NCBI GenBank assembly: GCA_034670265.1 | Contig: JAXMNU010000001.1 | Location: 558,001 to 622,000, forward strand | DNA from: Halomarinibacterium sp034670265 | GTDB taxonomy: Bacteria > Bacteroidota > Bacteroidia > Flavobacteriales > Flavobacteriaceae | DNA: 64,000 nucleotides | Reading direction: 5' to 3' | In this document: positions 16,479-23,353 of the stretch, one piece after another | Layout of the letters: each line of letters starts with the position of its first letter | Position numbering within the stretch: position 1 is the first letter of the stretch | Made by a program: the position numbers and the translations under genes | Notes under the pieces: generated by a model | The model's input: the letters and a program-made list of their open reading frames with translations, nothing else | Told to the model about the DNA's origin: nothing | Databases searched by the model: none

Positions 16479-17123
16479 ATGTTACTTAACCAGTTTGTCG
16501 ACCATACACTTTTAAAACCCACGGCTACTCCTGAGGACATTACGCAATTATGCAATGAGGCTATTGAACATCAATTTTACGCGGTTTGCGTAAATAGTAG
16601 CTATGTACATTTAGCTGTAAAACTATTACAATTTGAAAAAGTAAAAATAGCTGCCACAGTAGGTTTTCCTCTAGGATCAATGAGTGCCGAAGCAAAAGTT
16701 TGCGAAGCAAAAAAATGCATTGCTGAAGGTGCCGATGAAATTGATATGGTCATCAACATTGGTTTTTTAAAAGCAGGACTTACTAAAAGCGTGAGAGAAG
16801 AGATTTCGGCAGTAAAAAAAGCGATTGGAAACAAAGTGCTAAAAGTGATTATTGAAACTTGTTACTTAACCGATGAAGAAAAAAAACTTGCCTGTACTAT
16901 TGCCGAAAAAGCTGGCGCAGATTATGTAAAAACCTCAACAGGGTTTGGTACTGGAGGAGCGACATTAAAAGATGTTATTTTGATGAGAGAATCCGTGAGT
17001 ATGCAAGTAAAAATTAAAGCCTCTGGGGGAATTAAAACTGGAAAAGAGGCTATAGAATTTATTGCCAATGGAGTGAGTAGAATTGGTACTTCCAACGGAA
17101 TTCAACTTTTAAAAACCCAATAA
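16479..17123 (+). CDS. deoC: deoxyribose-phosphate aldolase
   Basis: A 214-residue class I aldolase that splits 2-deoxyribose 5-phosphate into glyceraldehyde 3-phosphate and acetaldehyde. The Schiff-base lysine is in YVKTSTGFGTGGAT, the second lysine in IKASGGIKTG, and the catalytic Asp in EIDMVINIG. Length is typical of the short bacterial form. It sits one base upstream of a purine nucleoside phosphorylase gene, giving a salvage route from deoxynucleosides to glycolysis, which could yield carbon and ATP when energy is limited. Confidence 0.96.
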   Translation: MLLNQFVDHTLLKPTATPEDITQLCNEAIEHQFYAVCVNSSYVHLAVKLLQFEKVKIAATVGFPLGSMSAEAKVCEAKKCIAEGADEIDMVINIGFLKAGLTKSVREEISAVKKAIGNKVLKVIIETCYLTDEEKKLACTIAEKAGADYVKTSTGFGTGGATLKDVILMRESVSMQVKIKASGGIKTGKEAIEFIANGVSRIGTSNGIQLLKTQ

Positions 17124-17124
17124 T

Positions 17125-17829
17125 ATGAGCACTCATATTGAAGCTAAACCTGGAGAAATAGCAGAATCTGTTTTATTACCAGGAGATCCTATGCGCGCTA
17201 AATGGATTGCCGAAACATTTCTTGAAAACCCAGTTTGTTATAATGATGTTCGAGCCATGTTGGGCTACACGGGTACGTTTCAAGGAAAAAAAATTTCGGT
17301 GCAAGGCACAGGAATGGGGATTCCATCGGCATTGATTTATTGCCACGAACTCATAAACGATTATGGTGTAAAAAATCTAATTAGAGTAGGCTCGGCAGGC
17401 TCCTATCAAAAAGATGTTCGGCTAAGAGATATTGTAATTGCGATGTCGGCTTCTTCAACTTCGGGGATAAATAATTCTCGTTTTATCAACGCAGATTACT
17501 CCCCTACAGCCAATTTTGAATTGTTTATGAAAGCCGCTACGTATGCTAAAAATCACAACATACCTATTAAAGCAGGCAATGTGCTTTCGAGTGATGAATT
17601 TTATGAAGACGATTTCAATTCGTACAAAAAATGGGCACAATTTGGAGTCCTTTGTGTTGAAATGGAAGCGGCTGGATTATATACCATTGCAGCAAAATAT
17701 AATGTAAAAGCACTGGCTATTTTAACTATTTCAGACTCTTTGGTTACCAAAGAAAAAACATCTGCCGAAGAACGGGAAACTACTTTCTCAAAAATGATTG
17801 AAATTGCACTTCATACCCTTTCGGACTAA
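17125..17829 (+). CDS. deoD: purine-nucleoside phosphorylase, DeoD type
   Basis: A 234-residue hexameric PNP that phosphorolyses purine (deoxy)nucleosides to base and (deoxy)ribose 1-phosphate. Family motifs are LPGDPMRAKWIAE at the N-terminus (phosphate site), GMGIPSALIYCHEL, the RVGSAGS loop and VEMEAAGLY, and the catalytic Asp in ISDSLVT (Asp204 equivalent). It is the last gene of the plus-strand operon with deoC, and a weak hairpin follows. The enzyme is cytoplasmic. Confidence 0.96.
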   Translation: MSTHIEAKPGEIAESVLLPGDPMRAKWIAETFLENPVCYNDVRAMLGYTGTFQGKKISVQGTGMGIPSALIYCHELINDYGVKNLIRVGSAGSYQKDVRLRDIVIAMSASSTSGINNSRFINADYSPTANFELFMKAATYAKNHNIPIKAGNVLSSDEFYEDDFNSYKKWAQFGVLCVEMEAAGLYTIAAKYNVKALAILTISDSLVTKEKTSAEERETTFSKMIEIALHTLSD

Positions 17830-17860
17830 AAAAAGCCGAAACTTTCATTCCGACTTTTTT
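17828..17860 (+). terminator. possible terminator after deoD
   Basis: An imperfect inverted repeat starts at the deoD stop codon: A-run plus GCCGAAA, then TTCCGAC plus a T-run, with mismatches in the stem. It is followed by TTTTTT and lies between the convergent deoD and usp genes. Confidence 0.4.
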
Positions 17861-17881
17861 ACCAAAAACTAAACTATATTG

Positions 17882-18718
17882 TTACATTTTAAAAGTAACA
17901 ACGGGTAGTCTTGAGTGATTTACCAAATCTTCGCTTATACTTCCAGAGAAAAAATGTGCCAGTCCTCTGCGACCATGAGTGGGCATTGCAATAGCATCCG
18001 CTTTAATGCTATTACTATAACCAAATATACCCTCTTCAACAGTATAGGCATTGTAGGTAGTTATATCATCTATGGTAAATTCTTGATTTACTTTGGCATC
18101 CATTAAAAACTGAAGCATTTTTTCGTTCATTTCTTTTGAGCTTCTAAAACCATCGCCAGGAGTATTGACAAAAACGAGTTTCATCTTTGCGCCAAATACA
18201 TCAAAAAGTTTTTTAGCTTTTCTAAAAACAGTGATAGCTTCTGTATCGAAATTTGAAGCAAAAACAACGTCTTCTAATTTAAAATCCTTCACTTTATGCT
18301 TTATCACCAAAACGGGTATTTCGGAAGTACGAACCACCTTTTCAGTGTTAGAACCCACAAAAACCTCTTTTATTCCGCTGCTTCCATGAGACCCCATCAC
18401 TATTAAATCGCAATCAAACTCTTGTGCTACACTATCTATTTCGTGAAATTGCTTATAGTTCTGAACCGTGGTATGAACGCTTAAGCCTTCTAAATAATCT
18501 CTATCCAAAAATTCATTGAAGCGTTTTTCGGCTAGTTTCATATAAAACATAGCCTCCATCATATCTTGAGAATCTTCTTTATTGATAACAGCTTGAGAAA
18601 GCCCCATCATATGCAAGGCAACAAGCTCTGTATTGTGTCTTTTTGCCAAAGTAGCAGCTACTTCGAGTGCATATTCTGAATGGTCTGAGAAATCGATTGG
18701 TACTAATATTTTTTTCAT
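17882..18718 (-). CDS. universal stress protein (tandem UspA domains)
   Basis: A 278-residue tandem Usp that starts MKKILVPIDFSDHSEYALEV. The first domain ends with VMGSHGSSGIKEVFVGSNTEKVV, a full G-2x-G-9x-G(S/N)T nucleotide-binding loop. The second domain ends with PTHGRRGLAHFFSGSISEDLV, which also keeps the loop. It is therefore the only one of the five Usp proteins here in which both halves look able to bind ATP. It lies 10 bp downstream of the ribosome hibernation factor gene and is co-transcribed with it. Confidence 0.92.
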   Translation of the reverse strand: MKKILVPIDFSDHSEYALEVAATLAKRHNTELVALHMMGLSQAVINKEDSQDMMEAMFYMKLAEKRFNEFLDRDYLEGLSVHTTVQNYKQFHEIDSVAQEFDCDLIVMGSHGSSGIKEVFVGSNTEKVVRTSEIPVLVIKHKVKDFKLEDVVFASNFDTEAITVFRKAKKLFDVFGAKMKLVFVNTPGDGFRSSKEMNEKMLQFLMDAKVNQEFTIDDITTYNAYTVEEGIFGYSNSIKADAIAMPTHGRRGLAHFFSGSISEDLVNHSRLPVVTFKM

Positions 18719-18728
18719 AAGTCTGGTT

Positions 18729-19031
18729 TTAATGGTTTGCTCTAAAGGTGAGCTCTTTACGTTTTTTTAGTTGTTTCTGTAAGTCTGAAATGGTTTCCTT
18801 TACAGCCATTTCAAAATTTTTCTCCTTAGAGGATGCAAAAATCTTTGGTCCTGGAAGGCTTAATTCCATTTCACAAATCTTTTCACCTAAGGCATCATTT
18901 TCTATTTTAAAGAATACTTCGGTATGAATTACCCAATTATATTTAGCAGCTAATTTCTTAAGCTTCTTTGTCGTATACTCTTTGAGAGCATCACTCGCTG
19001 GAATTTTTACAAATTGAAAATCTATCGTCAT
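18729..19031 (-). CDS. hpf: ribosome hibernation promoting factor, short HPF/RaiA type
   Basis: A 100-residue ribosome-associated inhibitor with the beta-alpha-beta-beta-beta-alpha S30AE fold. It shows VKIPASDALKEYTTKKLKKL in helix 1 and MAVKETISDLQKQLKKRKE, a basic helix 2 that contacts 16S rRNA. It lacks the C-terminal dimerisation domain of long HPF. Such proteins block the decoding site in stationary or anaerobic cells. The ATG at 19031 is chosen; a GTG at 19034 is in frame but less likely. Co-transcribed with a Usp gene under the operator at 19086-19097, a pairing that recalls hypoxia-induced sets such as the DosR regulon. Confidence 0.92.
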   Translation of the reverse strand: MTIDFQFVKIPASDALKEYTTKKLKKLAAKYNWVIHTEVFFKIENDALGEKICEMELSLPGPKIFASSKEKNFEMAVKETISDLQKQLKKRKELTFRANH

Positions 19032-19054
19032 CACTTTATTGTTTTATTATGAAG

Positions 19055-19097
19055 TAAAACTAAAGCGGTTTAGGAAGATAAAATATGACGATGGTCA
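19055..19097 (-). promoter_or_regulatory. Crp/Fnr-type operator plus -7 element of the hpf-usp operon
   Basis: TGACGATGGTCA at 19086-19097 (TGAC instead of TGAT in the outer half). A -7-like TAGTTTTA on the minus strand at 19062-19055 is centred 33 bp away. No -7 element stands at the matching distance on the plus strand, so control of the divergent gene at 19185 is not supported. Confidence 0.7.
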
Positions 19098-19184
19098 GTA
19101 ACTATTAATTAATGCGAATTACGATTGATTTAAGGAAAACTTTTGTATTTTACTAAAATCAATTCTAATGCTATTGTAAGTCCT

Positions 19185-22085
19185 ATGAATGTAAGAAAAT
19201 TATTGTTTTTTGTAGCTCTAAGCATTCCTCTATTGGGGCAGTCTCAAACCATTTCTAACGATGTTTTAAAAGCACAAATAAAAGCCTTTAAAGCAGACGA
19301 TAGAGGCCCTTATAGAGATATCCGCTGGTTTTGTGAAGATGGCAGTATCCGTCAACCCAAAGATCCTTGCCCAGCAAATATTGGCCCTGGAGTACAGCAC
19401 GCACGATACAAAGAAATAGTTGAAAAAATAGGAAAAGAAAATCATATTTTCTTTGCTCAAATTCTTGCGTACACTAAAAAAGAATCCCTTTGGGACGAAG
19501 CTCGCAACAATTCTAGATTGAAACAATACCAACTTGGAAAATACCTTTCCAGTATAGACAATGGCTGGATTTTGGAGAAAGCACAATTTTACCGCGGTTC
19601 TATTCAATATGAAGATGAACAGGAAGCGGGAAAAGATTTTTACAAATGGCTTTTGGCAAATGATAAAAATATTGAGCAAAAGTATTTTTTAATACGAGAA
19701 AGCTTAAAAGATGTCCCTCATAGTGGTGATAATAACCTTGCTCAATTAATGCGCAGTCAATCTAAAACCATAAGTGATATTGAAAATCGCTTTATGAATT
19801 TACGGGTGAAAATTCACAGCCAACCCGAAGTTTCAGATATTGAAAAAGTAAAATCGTTTAAACAGCAAAATCAAACACGACTCTCTACCTCTGTTTCAAA
19901 ACAATTGGATGAATTGGTCGAGACCATGGTTCAGTTTTATAAACCCATAGACCTTTCCAGTCTTTTATACAACGATACTCTTTTAAAAGGCACTCCCCTT
20001 GGAAATGCAATAAAAGAGTTTATTTCAAAAACAAATGCACAAAACTCTTCTGAAGTAGTAAAAAACAGCTCTGAGCTATTACTTCAAATAAGAAAAGAAA
20101 TTCTTTCAGAAAAGCGTGTGATAACAAGATTGAAATTGATGGACATTTCTTTAAAATTGGAAACTGTCATTTTTAAAGAATCTCCTAAATGGGAACCAAA
20201 AACACTTAACGATTTACTTCAGAAAATTTATTATTTGGGAATGGCTAACGCAGGTGCAGGAAATATTGAATTGTGGGAATGGAATCAAATTGAAAAAATC
20301 TTAAAACCGAAAAACAACGCTACAACTACACTTGCAGAACTCAATAACATATTGGTTACAGCGCGCGGCGAAGTAGAATGGAGTGCATCGATGGTAAAGG
20401 CTTATTACCAAGAGGTAGTAAATATTTACACAGCTTTTGAACCCAAAGCCTATGGTTTTATTGATGACAGAATACGCGGTTCTATAACCTTGCATTTAGG
20501 CCAAAGTGTGGGTGAATTGGGTAATTATCTTGCAGAAGCTTCTAATTTTAGTAATAAAGTCCTCGATTTACAAAATACAAGTTCCCTTCGCGGCCTTAAT
20601 CCTGGGTATGCTTTTGGTGAGCTCGTTGTTGTTTCTGAAGACCCTGAAGGTGTGGAAGTGTCTTCCGATAAAATTTATATTTTTCAACGACCTCCAGCCG
20701 ACTTAAAACCTGTAGCGGGTATTGCTACCGTGGAGGAAGGGAACATGGTGTCTCACGTGCAGTTATTGGCGCGAAATCTTGGTATTCCTAATGCTGCGCT
20801 TTCTTCAGACAATTTGAAAAGCTTAAAAAAATACGAAGGTAAAAATGTGTTTTACGCAGTTTCCAATCAAGGCACAGTGATTTTGAAATTAGAAGCAGAT
20901 ATGAGTGCTACCGAACAAGCACTTTTTGAGAAAAAAGAACGAAAAGAGGAAAAAATTGAAGTACCCGTAGATAAAATTAGACTTGACCAAAATGCTATTT
21001 TAAATCTTCGTGATGTGGATGCCTCTTCTTCGGGAAATATTTGTGGGCCCAAGGCAGCCAATTTGGGACAACTTAAAAAAATGTTCCCAGATAATGTGGT
21101 GGAAGGATTGGTAATTCCTTTCGGAATTTTCAAAAGCCATATGGATCAGAATATGCCCAATCAAAATACATCATATTGGGGGTTTTTGACGGCTATGTTT
21201 GAACAAGCTGAATCTATGAGAAAGTCTGGAACTCCCGAAGCCAATGTCGAAAGCTTTCAGTTAAAAAAATTGGAAACATTGCGAGCAGCCATAAAAGACA
21301 TGCCTTTACAAAATGATTTCAAAAAATCGTTAGAAGATGATTTTAAATCGGTTTTGAAATCGCCTATAGGTAGTATTCCAGTGTTTTTGAGAAGCGATAC
21401 CAATATGGAAGATTTAAAGGATTTTACAGGTGCTGGACTTAATTTAACCTTGTTTAATGTGGTGGAAAGTCAGAAAATCTTTGACGGAATTAAAGCCGTT
21501 TGGGCATCTCCTTATACCGAAAGAAGTTTTAAATGGCGCCAAAAATATTTATTAAACCCTGAAAATGTATTTCCTTCCATATTAATTATCCCAAGTGTAG
21601 ATGTAGATTATAGCGGAGTGATGATTACTAAGGGAATTCAGTCTGGAAATGGAGCCGATATCACCGTTGCCTTTAGCAGAGGAGCTGGTGGTGCTGTGGA
21701 CGGTCAAATTGCCGAAACCTACTTAATTAGAATGGATGAAACCTATGATTTATTAGCACCAGCCAGAGAACCGTATTATAATTCACTTCCTAAAAATGGA
21801 GGTACACAAAAGAACATGGCGACTTTTGAATCTAGAATTTTAACCGAAAAGAACATCACCCAAATTTGTAAGTTAACCGAACAAGTTCGGGAATTAATGG
21901 ATCGATTACATCCAGAGTACACAGGTGCATATGATGTGGAATTAGGCTTTAAAGATGGGCAACTATGGCTATTTCAAATTCGGCCATTTGTTGAAAACAA
22001 AAAAGCCCTTAGTTCAGATTATTTAGAATCTATTTCGCCAAAAATAGACACCAAAAAAGAAATTTCACTTAACAATACCCTATAA
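19185..22085 (+). CDS. exported PEP-synthase-like protein with swapped His and ATP-grasp domains
   Basis: A 966-residue protein with a signal peptide (about residues 1-20, ending LGQSQT). Residues about 20-450 are helical and unrecognised. Then comes a PEP-utiliser phosphohistidine domain (about 465-570) with GNMVSHVQLLARNLGIP. Last is a PPDK/PPS N-terminal-type ATP-grasp domain (about 615-945), with VFLRSDTNMEDL, AFSRGAGGAVDGQ and QLWLFQIRPFV. True PEP synthases have ATP-grasp first and a C-terminal PEP domain, which is absent here. Export of an ATP-using fold is odd. An in-frame TTG at 19143 is upstream but would spoil the signal peptide. The stop overlaps the next ATG by one base. Confidence 0.8.
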   Translation: MNVRKLLFFVALSIPLLGQSQTISNDVLKAQIKAFKADDRGPYRDIRWFCEDGSIRQPKDPCPANIGPGVQHARYKEIVEKIGKENHIFFAQILAYTKKESLWDEARNNSRLKQYQLGKYLSSIDNGWILEKAQFYRGSIQYEDEQEAGKDFYKWLLANDKNIEQKYFLIRESLKDVPHSGDNNLAQLMRSQSKTISDIENRFMNLRVKIHSQPEVSDIEKVKSFKQQNQTRLSTSVSKQLDELVETMVQFYKPIDLSSLLYNDTLLKGTPLGNAIKEFISKTNAQNSSEVVKNSSELLLQIRKEILSEKRVITRLKLMDISLKLETVIFKESPKWEPKTLNDLLQKIYYLGMANAGAGNIELWEWNQIEKILKPKNNATTTLAELNNILVTARGEVEWSASMVKAYYQEVVNIYTAFEPKAYGFIDDRIRGSITLHLGQSVGELGNYLAEASNFSNKVLDLQNTSSLRGLNPGYAFGELVVVSEDPEGVEVSSDKIYIFQRPPADLKPVAGIATVEEGNMVSHVQLLARNLGIPNAALSSDNLKSLKKYEGKNVFYAVSNQGTVILKLEADMSATEQALFEKKERKEEKIEVPVDKIRLDQNAILNLRDVDASSSGNICGPKAANLGQLKKMFPDNVVEGLVIPFGIFKSHMDQNMPNQNTSYWGFLTAMFEQAESMRKSGTPEANVESFQLKKLETLRAAIKDMPLQNDFKKSLEDDFKSVLKSPIGSIPVFLRSDTNMEDLKDFTGAGLNLTLFNVVESQKIFDGIKAVWASPYTERSFKWRQKYLLNPENVFPSILIIPSVDVDYSGVMITKGIQSGNGADITVAFSRGAGGAVDGQIAETYLIRMDETYDLLAPAREPYYNSLPKNGGTQKNMATFESRILTEKNITQICKLTEQVRELMDRLHPEYTGAYDVELGFKDGQLWLFQIRPFVENKKALSSDYLESISPKIDTKKEISLNNTL

Positions 22086-23344
22086 TGAAAACTATTGCCT
22101 ATTTACTTGCCTTTGTCTTTTTTGCTTCGGCTTTTACAACTACTACCGTGTATCCTATTGATGGATATGAATATACAGGTATCAAAAGACTGAAACGCCT
22201 AGAGCGCATTAAGAGTGGTGAAATTAAGGACAATACAGTTATTCCGCCGGGAGCAATGAAATCTATGATGGATATTCAGTTAAATTTAATGACGAATGCT
22301 GAAGATAGTGTAGGGTATTTTCTTAATCCTAACGAAAAATTTCAGAAGGAAATTAATAGCCTTTTTAGTGGTTTGAGTAAAAATTATTCTATTTCAGTAT
22401 TGGATATTACCAATTTAGATTCTATTCGTTATGCCGAAAAGAATCCGTTAGCGGGATATCAGCCAGGCAGTGTGGGTAAAATTGCGGTCTTAGTTGCATT
22501 GTTTGAGCAATTGGCTAATATTTACCCCGATTCTTATGAAGACCGCGTAGCGCTTTTAAAAAGTAAGAATGTAAAATCTGGCGTTTGGGGTTTAACAGAT
22601 ACCCATACAGTACCAATCTATGATGTTGAAAAGAATGTTCTCATTAAGAGACAAGTTGTTGCAAGCGATGTGTTTTCATTATTTGAATGGGCAGATCATA
22701 TGATGTCTGTTAGTAATAACGGAGCGGCAAGTATAGTTTGGCGTGAAGCATTATTAATGGCAGCTTTTGGCGATAAATATCCTTCATTAACCGAAGAAGA
22801 AGCACTCAACTATTTTAAAACAACCCCGAAGAAAGAACTTACCGATTTAGGAAATGACGTGGTTAATCTTCCTTTACGAAAATTAGGAATTTCAAGTGAT
22901 GAATGGCGCCTAGGTAGCTTCTTTACTGGTGGAGCTAATACATATGTTGGCGATAAAGGTGGAAGTACTGGAACTACGCGTGGTTTAATGAAGTTTTTAA
23001 TACAATTGGAACAAGGAAAAGTTGTGGATACAAAATCGAGTCTCGAAATGAAGCGATTAATGTATATGACTGACAGAAGGATTCGTTATGCGCAATCAAC
23101 TAGTTTAAAGGAAGCAGCGGTATATTTTAAATCTGGAAGTTTGTATAAATGCGACAGAAGTAAAGGTGAGGCTTGCGGTAAATATATGGGAAATGTCACC
23201 AATTTTATGAATTCGGTTGCCATTGTAGAACATCCCGATAATACGTGTTATATGGTAGTATTAATGAGTAATGTGCTTAGGAAAAATTCTGCTTCAGATC
23301 ATTTAGCCTTAGCGAATGGTATCGATAAGATTATTAGGAAATAA
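22085..23344 (+). CDS. exported serine hydrolase, beta-lactamase/PBP-like
   Basis: A 419-residue protein with an N-terminal signal peptide (about residues 1-20). It has the three motifs of the penicillin-recognising fold: SxxK as SVGK in YQPGSVGKIAVLV, SxN as SNN in SVSNNGAAS, and KSG in YFKSGSLY. The KGGSTGTTRG stretch lies between the last two. Substrate is unknown: peptidoglycan peptides, or an amide or ester substrate. It is translationally coupled (TAATG) to the exported PEP-synthase-like protein, which suggests a joint envelope function. The strands converge with the next gene, 9 bp apart. Confidence 0.75.
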   Translation: MKTIAYLLAFVFFASAFTTTTVYPIDGYEYTGIKRLKRLERIKSGEIKDNTVIPPGAMKSMMDIQLNLMTNAEDSVGYFLNPNEKFQKEINSLFSGLSKNYSISVLDITNLDSIRYAEKNPLAGYQPGSVGKIAVLVALFEQLANIYPDSYEDRVALLKSKNVKSGVWGLTDTHTVPIYDVEKNVLIKRQVVASDVFSLFEWADHMMSVSNNGAASIVWREALLMAAFGDKYPSLTEEEALNYFKTTPKKELTDLGNDVVNLPLRKLGISSDEWRLGSFFTGGANTYVGDKGGSTGTTRGLMKFLIQLEQGKVVDTKSSLEMKRLMYMTDRRIRYAQSTSLKEAAVYFKSGSLYKCDRSKGEACGKYMGNVTNFMNSVAIVEHPDNTCYMVVLMSNVLRKNSASDHLALANGIDKIIRK

Positions 23345-23353
23345 ATTTTAGTA

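Noticed and set aside
19086..19185. Operator at 19086 as control of the exported PEP-synthase-like gene
   Set aside because: The position 33 bp away on the plus strand reads ACGATTGA, not a -7 element.
19185..22085. PEP synthase or pyruvate phosphate dikinase
   Set aside because: The domain order is reversed, the C-terminal PEP-binding barrel is absent and a signal peptide is present.
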